From Thermoflexus hugenholtzii JAD2 (GTDB taxonomy: Bacteria > Chloroflexota > Anaerolineae > Thermoflexales > Thermoflexaceae), in the NCBI RefSeq assembly GCF_900187885.1, contig NZ_FYEK01000027.1:87630-151629 (forward strand): a DNA stretch of 64,000 bases, written 5' to 3'. Shown here one piece after another: positions 32,953 through 42,130 of the stretch. How positions within the stretch are numbered: the first letter of the stretch is position 1; the number at the start of each line of letters is the position of its first letter. Made by a program: the position numbers and the translations under genes. A model generated the notes under the pieces. It was given only the letters and a program-made list of their open reading frames with translations, did not search any database and had not been told where the DNA came from.

Positions 32953-34089
32953 ATGAGAATCGCTCGAAAGCGCATCGCCCGGATGACCCGAATCGGGTGG
33001 TGGATAGGCTCGCGGGTGATGCTTCTGACCGCGCTGGGGGTCGTCCCTGCCGCAAGCGGCCTGCCCCGGCTCCGCCTGGATCCGCCCCGGGCGCCGGCGC
33101 CTTCCCCTTCCGTTGTGGGGATCCACACGCGGGTGACCGATGAGGTGGATCCCGCTCGGATCTACCGAACGTTTCAGATGGCCCGGGCCATGGGCGCGGA
33201 CTGGGTGGTGGAGTTCTTCCCGTGGCCCTATCTGGAACGGGCCCCCGGCCGCTTCGATTGGTCCCACAGCGACCTGCGGATCTTCCTGGCCCGGCGGGAG
33301 GGGTTACGGGTCATCGCCCGGCTGGGGATGGTGCCGACCTGGGCCCGCCCCTGGCGCGCCCCGGCCACTTACCTGGGGCCGGAGGCGGTCCTCCCCTTCG
33401 CCCGGTTCGCCGCCGCCTTCGCCGCCCGCTACCGGGATCAGGTGGCCGCCCTGGTGATCTGGAACGAGCCCAATCTCTACATCGAGTGGGGCGATCGGCC
33501 GCCGGACCCTGCCTTCTTCGTCGCGGTAATGCGGGCGGTCTATCAGGAGGTGAAGGCGGCCGCGCCGGAGGTGCCGGTGCTGGCCGGCGGGCCGGCGCCC
33601 ACCCTGGAGGACTCCCCGCGCGCGATGAACGACCTGCGGTTCCTGCGGGAGGTCTACGCCCAGGGCATCGCCGCGTACTTAGATGGCTGGGCGATGCATC
33701 CTTATGGGTTCGGGAACCCGCCGGAGGAGCCGCCGGACCCCGGGCGCCTGAACTTCCGACGGGTGGAGCTGATGCGGGCGATCATGCAGGGCTATGGGGA
33801 CGATCGGCCGATCTACATCACCGAGACCGGCTGGAACGAATCGCCTGAATACGATCACGGCCTCCCGCCGGAGGTGCGGGCGGATTACACGGTGCGCGCC
33901 TATGAATACGCGCGGCGGAACTGGCCGTGGTGCCCGGTGGTGGCGATGTGGGCCCTGCGCTACCCATGGCGGGAAGATCCGGTCCTCGAAGGATACGCCT
34001 TCCTGGATCTGGATTTCCGGCCCCGCCCCGTCTACGAGGCTGTTCGGCGTTACACCCACGGCGAGCGATCCATCGATACAAATCGATGA
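32953..34089 (+). CDS. secreted clan GH-A glycoside hydrolase-like protein
   Basis: 378 aa. An N-terminal hydrophobic signal/anchor (TRIGWWIGSRVMLLTALGVV) precedes a (beta/alpha)8 barrel related to GH39/GH5. The acid/base is E172 in IWNEPNLY and the nucleophile E291 in YITETGWNE, both in canonical clan GH-A contexts. The substrate is unknown; an extracellular glycan is likely. Start ATG 32953 follows GAGGAGAG by 12 nt, and TTG 32947 is an alternative. It lies between the repeat array and hom, on the same strand. Confidence 0.8.
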   Translation: MRIARKRIARMTRIGWWIGSRVMLLTALGVVPAASGLPRLRLDPPRAPAPSPSVVGIHTRVTDEVDPARIYRTFQMARAMGADWVVEFFPWPYLERAPGRFDWSHSDLRIFLARREGLRVIARLGMVPTWARPWRAPATYLGPEAVLPFARFAAAFAARYRDQVAALVIWNEPNLYIEWGDRPPDPAFFVAVMRAVYQEVKAAAPEVPVLAGGPAPTLEDSPRAMNDLRFLREVYAQGIAAYLDGWAMHPYGFGNPPEEPPDPGRLNFRRVELMRAIMQGYGDDRPIYITETGWNESPEYDHGLPPEVRADYTVRAYEYARRNWPWCPVVAMWALRYPWREDPVLEGYAFLDLDFRPRPVYEAVRRYTHGERSIDTNR

Positions 34090-34169
34090 ATGATTCGAAG
34101 GGGATGGCCGGCTGTGGATGTGGTAAACTGGCCTCCACATTGCTCAGCATCGATGACGAGGAGGGGAAG

Positions 34170-35216
34170 ATGACCCGTTCTCTGCAACGCGTAGCCCTCA
34201 TCGGGTTCGGGGCGGTGGGGCGCGCCTTCGCCCGGCTGCTCCTGCGCAAGCGCGAGGAGATCCTCCAGCGCTACGCGCTGGACCTGCGGGTCACCGGGAT
34301 CATCACCGCCCGCCGGGGGGCGGCCTGGGATCCCGAGGGGCTGGACCTGACCGCCGCCCTGGAGGCGGTGGAGCGGGGCGGGGATCTGAGCGCCCTCAGC
34401 CGGAGCCCGGCGCCCCGGGAGACCCTGGCCTTCATCGAGCGGTGCCCGGCGGATGTGGTCGTGGAGATCACCGTCCTGGATCCGCGCACCGGACAGCCGG
34501 CCACGGACCACGTTCGGGCGGCCCTGCGCTCGGGTCGGCATGTGGTGACCGCCAACAAGGGCCCCCTGGCCTTCGCCTACCGGGAGCTGCGGGACCTCGC
34601 CCGCTCCCGCGGCCGGGCCTTTCTCTATGAATCCACCGTGATGGACGGCGCCCCGCTCTTCAGCCTGGTCCGCGAGGGGCTGCCGGCCACCCACATCCTG
34701 GGCTTCCGGGCTATTCTCAACAGCACCACCAACTTCATCCTCACCCGGATGGAGGAGGGGATCCCCTTTGAGGAGGCCGTGCGGCAGGCCCAGGCCATCG
34801 GGATCGCCGAGGCCGATCCATCGAATGACATCGATGGATGGGACGCAGCGGTCAAGACGTGCGTGCTGGCCAATGTGTGGATGGAGGCGGATCTGCGGCC
34901 GGATGCGGTGGAGCGGACCGGCATCCGGGGGATCGGGCCGGAGGACCTGGCGGCGGCGCGGCGGGAGGGGCGCCGGATCCGGCTGGTGTGCACGGCGGAG
35001 CGCTCGGCGGACGGGACGGTGCGGGCCCGGGTGGCCCCGGAGGCCGTCCCCCTGGAGGACCTGCTGGCCCACGTGCGGGGGACCTCCTCCGTGATCACCC
35101 TGCGCACCGACACCCTGAAGCAGCTCACCCTAATCGAGCACGAGCCCGAGCCGGCCCAGACGGCCTTCGGCATCCTGGCGGACCTCATCAACGTCGCGCG
35201 GGGCCATTGGGGATAG
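34170..35216 (+). CDS. hom: homoserine dehydrogenase
   Basis: 348-aa NAD(P)-dependent enzyme reducing aspartate semialdehyde to homoserine, on the route to Thr and Met. The Rossmann motif is GFGAVGRAFARLL at the N-terminus, then HVVTANKGPLA, and the catalytic-domain hallmark GFRAILNSTTNFIL...EADPSNDIDGWDAAVK. The C-terminal ACT regulatory domain of longer forms is absent. ATG 34170 follows GAGGAGGGG. The stop is followed at once by repeat array 2. Confidence 0.92.
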   Translation: MTRSLQRVALIGFGAVGRAFARLLLRKREEILQRYALDLRVTGIITARRGAAWDPEGLDLTAALEAVERGGDLSALSRSPAPRETLAFIERCPADVVVEITVLDPRTGQPATDHVRAALRSGRHVVTANKGPLAFAYRELRDLARSRGRAFLYESTVMDGAPLFSLVREGLPATHILGFRAILNSTTNFILTRMEEGIPFEEAVRQAQAIGIAEADPSNDIDGWDAAVKTCVLANVWMEADLRPDAVERTGIRGIGPEDLAAARREGRRIRLVCTAERSADGTVRARVAPEAVPLEDLLAHVRGTSSVITLRTDTLKQLTLIEHEPEPAQTAFGILADLINVARGHWG

Positions 35217-35476
35217 GGACCGCTGATCGGAATCGGCCCTGGGAGGTGCTTGCGCGCCACGTGCCGGCCTCTTGTGCCGATGGAGATCGGCCTCGCGGGG
35301 CGCTTGGTGCCGGGCGTCGGTCTGCGCCGACGGGGAAAGCCTTTTTGGCCGGCGCAGGCCGGTCACTGGCCGAAGGCCCATGAGGTCGAATTCACTTGAC
35401 GCCCGGAGGCCGGCCATCCGGGCGAGAGCCCGTGGGGTCGAATGCATCCAACCCCTCCCGAGGCCGGAGAGCTGCC
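35217..35476. repeat. multi-hairpin repeat array 2 (subfamily B)
   Basis: The core 35266-35400 includes GCCGATGGAGATCGGC (35276-35291) and the word CCCATGAGGTCGAATTCA. It closely matches array 3 in the same orientation. Together arrays 2 and 3 bracket the Uma2 gene. It occupies the whole gap between hom and that gene. Confidence 0.8.
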
Positions 35477-36127
35477 TTAGCGGTTGCGTTGCTCGATCTC
35501 CTCCAGACACTCCTTCGCCGAGGGGAGGGGATCCTGCCACAGCCATTCCACTCGCAGAGCGAAGCCCCGCACCGCGACGCTGGACACCCATCCGGCGGTC
35601 ACCCGCTCCGCCTGGTAGGTCTCTCCGGACTGCCGATACACCCAGAGCTCCCGATGCTCGGGATCCACCACCCAGTATTCCGGCACCCCTGCCTGGGCGT
35701 AATCCTGGGCCTTCTCCTCCCGATCGAGGGTGCGGGTGGAAGGGCTGGTCACTTCGATGATGAGCACAGGGCGCACCGTAAGCGGGACGCCCCGGGCATG
35801 GGGGATGTCTTCCGGGGCCAGCACGAACACATCGGGCTCCCGTACCACGTCCGGCAGGATCTGGAGGGCCGCCGGGCCGGTCAGGGCTTCGCCCCACCGG
35901 GTTCGCTCGCAGAACTCCTGGAGCAGCCGATACAGGAAGCCGACCAGGCGCTGGTGTTCGGCAGTAGCTGGCGAATGCACCAGAACCTCCCCGCGGGCGA
36001 ATTCCCAGATCTGATCCTCCGGGGCCTCCGTTAGATAGCGCTCCAGGGTCCAGCCCCCGATTCGCGCGAGATAGGGAGCCTCGAAAGTGCGCGGCCGATC
36101 CGTCCACACCACCATTTTCACGCCCAT
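35477..36127 (-). CDS. Uma2-family (DUF820) putative endonuclease, copy 1
   Basis: 216-aa PD-(D/E)xK-fold protein. Signature blocks are REPDVFVLAPED and VLIIEVTSPSTRTLDREEKA, followed by QDYAQAGVPEYWVVDPE, the standard Uma2 active-site region with D, E and K. Biological role is unknown; the family is greatly expanded in Chloroflexota and cyanobacteria and spreads horizontally. It is flanked by direct copies of repeat subfamily B (35266-35400 and 36351-36466), which may mark an inserted cassette. A second copy lies at 48896. Confidence 0.85.
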   Translation of the reverse strand: MGVKMVVWTDRPRTFEAPYLARIGGWTLERYLTEAPEDQIWEFARGEVLVHSPATAEHQRLVGFLYRLLQEFCERTRWGEALTGPAALQILPDVVREPDVFVLAPEDIPHARGVPLTVRPVLIIEVTSPSTRTLDREEKAQDYAQAGVPEYWVVDPEHRELWVYRQSGETYQAERVTAGWVSSVAVRGFALRVEWLWQDPLPSAKECLEEIEQRNR

Positions 36128-36256
36128 GGATCCGCCCCCTGGGTTTGACGTCCTCTCGTGACCTCACAGCCGGCGGGTTCTCCCAGGCCCCTTATTCCTT
36201 ACGTTCCCTTCCATCGTATGGTATGCCCAGGAGAGGGTCAAGGCCTTCCCGTGGGT

Positions 36257-36480
36257 TTTCCCGCGGGGCCGAATCGGTCTCCGGTGGGCCATCGGCCTTC
36301 TGAGGCGTTTACGTGAGAGGCGCGGGTCCTCGCTGATGGCTGGCGCCGGAGGCCTCTTGTGCCGATGGAAATCGGCCTCGCGGGGCGCTTGGCGCCGGGC
36401 GTCGGCCTTCGTCAACGCAAAACGCCTTTCGGCCGGCGGAGGCCCATGAGGTCGAATTCATTCGACACCCCCCTCGCCTC
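36257..36480. repeat. multi-hairpin repeat array 3 (subfamily B)
   Basis: The core 36351-36466 contains GCCGATGGAAATCGGC (36361-36376) and the word CCCATGAGGTCGAATTCA and matches array 2. It is about 20 bp shorter. It fills most of the gap 36128-36483 upstream of the Uma2 gene. Confidence 0.8.
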
Positions 36481-36483
36481 CCA

Positions 36484-37974
36484 TTACTGCCTCTTTCGCC
36501 ACACCTGGGCCCGCATCCCCTCGAACTCCTTCTCCCAGCGGGGATCCTCCTCCAGGGCCCGGGCCAGCTCCTCCTGGAGGACTTTGTCGATCAGCAGGCG
36601 GTCGACCCCGTAGCGCGCCAGCCGCTCGTGGTAGCGGGACGCCCGGGAGATCCAGACGTAGTCCAGCCACAGCTCGTAGGGGTAGAGCTCCACCCGGGGG
36701 TCCACGAAGACCTTCTGCTCCGGCAGGGCCCAGATCAGGTAGCTGCCGTAGCCCATCTCGTTGAACAGGCGCCCGCCGGGGCGCGCCCGCAGGTATTCCA
36801 CCGCGTCCACCGGCGTCTCGACCCCGACCAGCGGCCCGACGGGGTGCCCCCGCCACACCTGCCGCCAGTAGGCCTCCGGCAGGGGGATCCGCTCTACCCA
36901 CCAGGGCTGCACGGCGAGGACGGGCAGGAAGAGCAGGGCGGCGAGGAGGGCGTTGAGCGGGCGGGGCGGCGGGCTGGGCCAGGGCCACGGCGGCAGGGCC
37001 CCGGCCAGCAGCCGGGCCAGGATGGGAGCGGCCACCATCCCGAACCAGATCACGTAGCGCTGGCCGTTCCAGGCCAGCCAGAGGAAGGCGACGAGCAGCA
37101 GCGCCTCGGTGGGGGAGAGGCGGTGGCGGGAGTAGGCGAGGGCCAGCAGCAACACCAGGATGCTCCCGTAGAACGTGACGTTGGCGATCCCGTGCGGGGT
37201 GGGGGAAGCCCACTCCACCACCAGGGTCTGGCTGGGCCGGTCGGTGAGCAGGCGGTGGACGTAGCCCAGGATCCCGATCCCCTGGGGGTTGAGGAGCAGG
37301 GCCAGCAAGGTGAGAGCGGCGGTGCCTGCCAGGGGGCGCAGGGTGGAGAGCGGGCGCTGCCCGAGGAGCGCCTCCAGGGCCCCGCCCGTCAGGAAGAGGA
37401 GCAGCAACACCGGGCCCAGGATGAAGGCCCCGTGGGCGTTGACCCAGAAGGCCATCAGCGGGGGGAGGAGGAGGAGGGCCCTCGGGCGCAGGGCGCCCTC
37501 CCGGAAGCGGGCGAGGAGGAGGTAGAAGATCGCGAAGGGCACCCAGGACCAGATCTGGGGGCGCAGCACCAGGTTGTTGAGGGCCATGCCGGCGGCCAGC
37601 GTGAGGGCCAGGGCGGCCAGGCGCCCGGAGCCGCTGCGGCGCTTCGCCTCCCATCCGATCAGGGCGAAGGCCGCGAGGGCCAGGAGGTTGCGGGCGAAGG
37701 TGGGAAGCGGAAGCCCCCCGGCGCGGTAGAGCCAGGCGAGGAGGACCTCCCCCAGCCAGGCCCCGTAAGTGAAGGGGGCATCCGGCGGCAGGGTCCAGCC
37801 GAACATGTTCGTAGCAGGGATACGCCGCTCATCGAGGATGAGCGCCCCGATCTTCAGGTGCCACCAGAAATCGTTGGGGGGCAGTGGCACCAGCGAGACC
37901 AGGACCCCGAAGGCCGCAAGGACCACAGTGAACCAGAGGAGGTCGATGGAGGCCCTTATCCCGTGGGTCCGCAT
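36484..37974 (-). CDS. polytopic membrane protein, GT-C glycosyltransferase-like
   Basis: 496 aa, with about ten to twelve hydrophobic segments and a soluble C-terminal ~110 residues. The N-terminal loop after helix 1 has PPNDFWWHLKIGALILDERR, with an acidic residue where GT-C enzymes place their catalytic Asp. The C-terminal part (RARPGGRLFNEMGYGSYLIW, VFVDPRVELY) is typical of a conserved Chloroflexota family of uncharacterised membrane proteins. It is the last gene of a six-gene membrane cluster and overlaps the preceding gene by 19 nt. Confidence 0.7.
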   Translation of the reverse strand: MRTHGIRASIDLLWFTVVLAAFGVLVSLVPLPPNDFWWHLKIGALILDERRIPATNMFGWTLPPDAPFTYGAWLGEVLLAWLYRAGGLPLPTFARNLLALAAFALIGWEAKRRSGSGRLAALALTLAAGMALNNLVLRPQIWSWVPFAIFYLLLARFREGALRPRALLLLPPLMAFWVNAHGAFILGPVLLLLFLTGGALEALLGQRPLSTLRPLAGTAALTLLALLLNPQGIGILGYVHRLLTDRPSQTLVVEWASPTPHGIANVTFYGSILVLLLALAYSRHRLSPTEALLLVAFLWLAWNGQRYVIWFGMVAAPILARLLAGALPPWPWPSPPPRPLNALLAALLFLPVLAVQPWWVERIPLPEAYWRQVWRGHPVGPLVGVETPVDAVEYLRARPGGRLFNEMGYGSYLIWALPEQKVFVDPRVELYPYELWLDYVWISRASRYHERLARYGVDRLLIDKVLQEELARALEEDPRWEKEFEGMRAQVWRKRQ

Positions 37975-39122
37975 GGCATTTCTTTCTCCGGGAGATGGTT
38001 CGGCATCGCCGCGCCGCGCCGGGCCAGGAGGACCCAGCCCAGCAGCACCGAGCCTGCCCAGAAGTAGAAGATCTGAGGCATGGAGGTGAACAGGAGGATC
38101 CCGTTCAGGAGCCCATAAGCCAGGATCAGCCCGAGACGTCGGGGCGCAGGGGAATGCGAAATCAGATGGTAGAAGGCAGGGATCAGCCCGACGAGCGCCA
38201 GCGGCAGGTCGAAGGTCCAGCCGTATGCCGCTGTCGCCAGGGAGATCAGCGTCCACAAGGGGATCTCCGAGATGGAGGGGCGGTAGCGCAGCCAGAGCCC
38301 CAGGCCGATGAGGGGGGGAAGGAACTGGAGGGCTACATACGAGGGGCCGATCAGCAATCTCAGGAAGCCTCCCAGGGTCGCAGTGGCCCAATCGGCGGGC
38401 GGGTGGTGTTGCCAGGCGTGGAGATACTGTTCGAAGACCGCGGGTTGCAGAAGCCCGGAGAGGGCGGAGGCTCCGGCCACGGCGGCGAACAGCCCGAGGG
38501 CGAAGCCGGGTTTCCGTTGCCGGATGGATTCGGCCAGCAGGGTCAGGAGCACGAGATAGGCCAGGTGGGGCTTCACCAGCAGGAGGGCGGACCAGAGCCC
38601 GGCCCGGAAGGGATGGCGCGGGAACGCGCGCATTGCCTCGACCAGGGCGGGCAGCATCAGCGGCGTGATCTGACCGGCTTTGAGGGCGTGGAGCGCCGGC
38701 GCGAAGGTGAAGACCAGGGCCCAGACCCCCCACGGCCGCGCCGGCCGGACGTGGAGGGAGCGGCTCAATTGCGTCCCGCTCCAGGCGAGGGCGGCCAGCT
38801 GAAGGAGGAACCACAGGCTGCGAGCGAGGGGATAGGGCAGCGCACCGAAGGGGACGAGGAGCGCCAGGACCCATGGGGGGTTCCACAGCATGACGGCTTC
38901 CTCCAGTGGGCGCCCCGCTTCCCGTTCGAGGCGGAGCAACTGTTCTGGATCGTAAGGGTTGCCGCCGGTGAGGGTCAGGCGGCCGGCCGCCCAGTATTCA
39001 ACGAAGTCATCCAGGCGGATGAAGGATGGAGAGGTCAGGATCCGCTCGGAGAGCGCAAAGAGCATGGCGCCCGCAGCGATCAGCAAGGGCCATCGCATGA
39101 CCCGATAGACCGTCCCCCGCAT
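37956..39122 (-). CDS. GT87-family (DUF2029) membrane glycosyltransferase
   Basis: 388-aa polytopic protein with the GT87 layout: first loop DDFVEYWAAGRLTLTGGNPY with an acidic residue, then MLWNPPWVLALLVPF, LKAGQITPLML and SALLLVKPHLAYL. Characterised relatives are polyprenol-phosphate-mannose-dependent mannosyltransferases. ATG 39122 is preferred (AAGGAG 9 nt upstream) over 39146/39152. It is part of the six-gene cluster. Confidence 0.75.
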   Translation of the reverse strand: MRGTVYRVMRWPLLIAAGAMLFALSERILTSPSFIRLDDFVEYWAAGRLTLTGGNPYDPEQLLRLEREAGRPLEEAVMLWNPPWVLALLVPFGALPYPLARSLWFLLQLAALAWSGTQLSRSLHVRPARPWGVWALVFTFAPALHALKAGQITPLMLPALVEAMRAFPRHPFRAGLWSALLLVKPHLAYLVLLTLLAESIRQRKPGFALGLFAAVAGASALSGLLQPAVFEQYLHAWQHHPPADWATATLGGFLRLLIGPSYVALQFLPPLIGLGLWLRYRPSISEIPLWTLISLATAAYGWTFDLPLALVGLIPAFYHLISHSPAPRRLGLILAYGLLNGILLFTSMPQIFYFWAGSVLLGWVLLARRGAAMPNHLPEKEMPCGPTG

Positions 39123-39142
39123 GGTCCGTGCTCCTTCTCTGA

Positions 39143-40910
39143 TCATGGCCATGATTTCAATTCGACCTTATAGCCCTGGGAGATAAGATGGCGGATGAAA
39201 TCCTTCCTCCCAAAGGCAATGATCGTAATCCTGTTTCTCTGGATTTCGACGAGCTGATAGAAGTCTTGGAACATTCTGGAGGTCAGCAGGTTATACAAAA
39301 CTTGTTGGTTGAACTGGAAATCCCTGAGGAACAGTTGCCATCCGTATCCGTCCGTATGATCGTAAGGCAGGAGGAGCTCCGGGGGATCTCGGAAGAGCAC
39401 CTCCGGGTTGAATGCCACATGACCCGGCACGGAGCCCGGATGCCATCGACGGCTGTGCGCCATCTCGCGATGGTTCAGTCCCATAAGATCCAGCACAGGC
39501 CCCTCATAATCGAGGCGGAATCGACCGGCTGTGACGATGCCAACCCGTGGCGGTGCAGGGGCGAAGAGGAGATTCATCCGATGGGCCAGCAGGCTTTTCT
39601 CTCTTGGGAGGTAAAACTCGAATCTCATTTGCATCTTATCCCATTCAGGGAAAGAAAGAATGGGTGTAGATGGGGATATATCCCATTGAGAGAGGCACAA
39701 ATTTAGCCAGTTGTCTGTATTGATGAGGGGGAGAAGCAAGCAGAGGCAAAGTGTGAGCACATGAAGCCTATAAGGGATGGGGAGCAGGTTTGCCCACAGA
39801 TCCCCAAGGGCGATCAGGAGGAGACCCAGGATCGGCCATATCGGCTGATAGAAGCGTGCCATAGGAAAATAGTCGGCGCCGGTCGTCAGGGGGATGGAAA
39901 CACCCAGCAGTGCCAACCCGGTCATGTGGAAAAGACGGATCAGGGCTCCGGGTGGCTCCTCTCTATCCGAGCCGCGAAGGGCGCTGATCAGGGTAGAAAG
40001 GCGGCGAAGGATGGTATGAACACCCCAGAGCAGGGCAGTGAGACCCATCCAGTAGGTAATCCCGAACTTCAGAAAGTAAATCACGCCGCTTCGCAGTGCC
40101 TGTGCGGGTGGAACACGCTTGGCGTAGAACGTGTTGGGCAGGAAATCTCCAAACAGACTAAGCCGCCATACGGTTAGAGCGATCAGGATGGCTCCACCGA
40201 TCCCCAGCAGGGTGAGGGTCCGGCCCGTATTGATTTTGCGGCCTCGGGCGCGATGGTTGACGATGTCCAGCAGGATGAAGCCCAGCGCCCAGATCATCCC
40301 TTCTGGGCGGGACAGGATGAGAAAGGCAACCAATCCGCCTGCGATCCATGTTAGGAAGGCCACGCCACAGGGCGATCGCCACGCTGGTCACCCCCAGCGA
40401 GAGGAGCACCGTATCCATCAGGCTGATGGTGTTCCAGATCACAAAGCCGGGGATGCTCAGGATCCATATTCCGATAAAAAGGGTGGCGGGGGAAAGCCAC
40501 CCCTTCTCGGTCCCTATGGTCCCAATCACCAACCCCAGCAAGATTGCCGTCAGGGTGCAGGCCACAAGGAGCACCCCGCTTTCCATCGGGATCCCGAACA
40601 GGTATGTTCCCAGCATGGGAAGCAGCCATAGGGGCGATGTAAATCCCTCCACCGGCTGCTCGCCTGGGTTGTAAACGAGGCCGTAGCCCTCCACCACATG
40701 CTTGGCGTAGACGGCGAAAATATAAGCATCGTCAATCCCAGGACCAGGGACATCCAGACATGCGAGGGCTGTCTTTGTCGCAATTCCGACCGCAATAGCG
40801 GAGGCGAGGAAAGCGAGGCTCCATGGAAGGATTGGCCCTGGTATGGCTGGCGTTTCTTTTAGCGATTGTGGGTTGCTCGGTGTCGATTGAAGATATGCCC
40901 TGTGGAGCAT
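39143..40910 (-). pseudogene. frameshifted PMT/GT39-like membrane glycosyltransferase
   Basis: Two frames form one protein of about 590 aa. From ATG 40910 (AGGAG 8-9 nt upstream) the first frame reads through helix 1 to the catalytic-type loop PGIDDAYIFAVYAKHVVEGY and VYNPGEQPVEGFTSPLWLLP, and on to SLGVTSVAIALWRG near 40370. The second frame takes over at about 40363 with VAFLTWIAGGLVAFLILSRP and runs to KVELKSWP. The shift is one base next to CTGTGGCGTGG, not in a long homopolymer. It is either a true inactivating mutation or a sequencing error. The substrate is probably a lipid-linked sugar. Confidence 0.75.
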
Positions 40911-40921
40911 CCGGTGATCTC

Positions 40922-42130
40922 CTATCGGGATTGAGCGTTCAAGGTGTCTGGCTGGAGCTTCGTTTGATACCCGGCCGCGGTGAGGGCCGGCAGCGTCCAT
41001 TGTATCCCCCAGCCGACGTGGCGGGCCATCCAGGCGGTGAGGGGTGCTCCGAGGAAGAAGGCGACCCAGACCAGGGCGAAGGCCGCGCGCAGGGCCGGGC
41101 GGGCGGCGGGAGCCTGTTCCCAGAGCAAAAGGGCTGGGAGCAGCAGGATGGCCCCGTCGTAGATCATCGCATGCGGGGTCAGATACAGGGTGAGGACCAC
41201 CGCCGCCGCAAAGCGCAGGGGCTCCTCCCGGTGGCGGCGCCAGAAGCGGAGGACAGCCCCGGTGGCGATGAGCGCGGAAAGGAGCGCGAGGGCGTCGGCC
41301 AGGCGGGGCTGCCCCGGCAGCAGCAGCCGCCAAAACCCCCGCGGGCTGTGCAAATGCCACAGCGGGAACTCCTTCCAGGACGGAAGATCCGGGTAAATGT
41401 TCAGGGCGAAACGCCCATAGGCGGCTGTCGCTTCCGGCAACAGCGCCCCAGAGAGGGTCAGCAGTGTGGCCCCGGTCAGGCCCAGCCCGAACAGGGCCCG
41501 CCATCCGCGAGGGCCTTCCATCCCCCAGAGAAGCAGGAGCCCCAAGAGCAGATGGGGCTTATACAGCAGCAGCCCGGAGAGGGCGCCGGCGGCCATCGCG
41601 CGGTTCCGCCGCCACATGATCCAGACCCCGGTGAGGAGGGCTAGGCTGAGGAGCCCGTTCTGCCCGAAGCTCACCGAGGCGAAGACCGGGAGGAAGGTGA
41701 GGGCCCAGGCGGTGGTCTCGAGGAAACGGGCGGGTCGGAGGGCCCGCATGCTGAGGACAAGCAGCAGGAGCTGCAGGGCGCTCCAGAGGGCGAAGCTGAT
41801 CAGATAAGGCGGGAGGGAGAACGGCACGAAGAGGAGGGCGAAGAAGGGTGGGTTGAGGAAGGCGTGGTAGGCTGGGAGGTGGGGCCCGATGATCGCCCGC
41901 TCGGCGGCCAGCTGCGCCTCCGGGTCGTAGAGGCGGGCCGCCTGCCCGTGGCGGATCATCCACCCGGCGGCATAAAATTGGAGGTAATCCGTCCCGATCA
42001 CCTGGCCGGCGAGGTCCAGGTTCCCCGAGCCGCCGAGCAGGCTGAGGAGCCATCCGCTCCACAGGGCGATCCCGGCGATCCATGCGTAGCGGAGGCGGAT
42101 TGGGGTTAGATAATCGAATTTTCTCATCAT
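40922..42130 (-). CDS. GT87-family (DUF2029) membrane glycosyltransferase
   Basis: 402 aa with multiple transmembrane helices and the GT87 motifs GTDYLQFYAAGWMIRHG, ARLYDPEAQL, FLNPPFFALLFVPFSLPPY, VSFGQNGLLSLALL and LLLYKPHLLLG. ATG 42130 overlaps the TGA of the upstream gene (TGATG). High G+C, in contrast to its upstream neighbour. It ends 12 nt before the frameshifted gene. Confidence 0.75.
   Translation of the reverse strand: MMRKFDYLTPIRLRYAWIAGIALWSGWLLSLLGGSGNLDLAGQVIGTDYLQFYAAGWMIRHGQAARLYDPEAQLAAERAIIGPHLPAYHAFLNPPFFALLFVPFSLPPYLISFALWSALQLLLLVLSMRALRPARFLETTAWALTFLPVFASVSFGQNGLLSLALLTGVWIMWRRNRAMAAGALSGLLLYKPHLLLGLLLLWGMEGPRGWRALFGLGLTGATLLTLSGALLPEATAAYGRFALNIYPDLPSWKEFPLWHLHSPRGFWRLLLPGQPRLADALALLSALIATGAVLRFWRRHREEPLRFAAAVVLTLYLTPHAMIYDGAILLLPALLLWEQAPAARPALRAAFALVWVAFFLGAPLTAWMARHVGWGIQWTLPALTAAGYQTKLQPDTLNAQSR

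Noticed and set aside
32463-32956. Overlapping short frames in array 1 (e.g. GRPAPTGKAFFAS)
   Set aside because: Several frames are open at once in the repeat and none has a ribosome site or a family match; treated as non-coding repeat.
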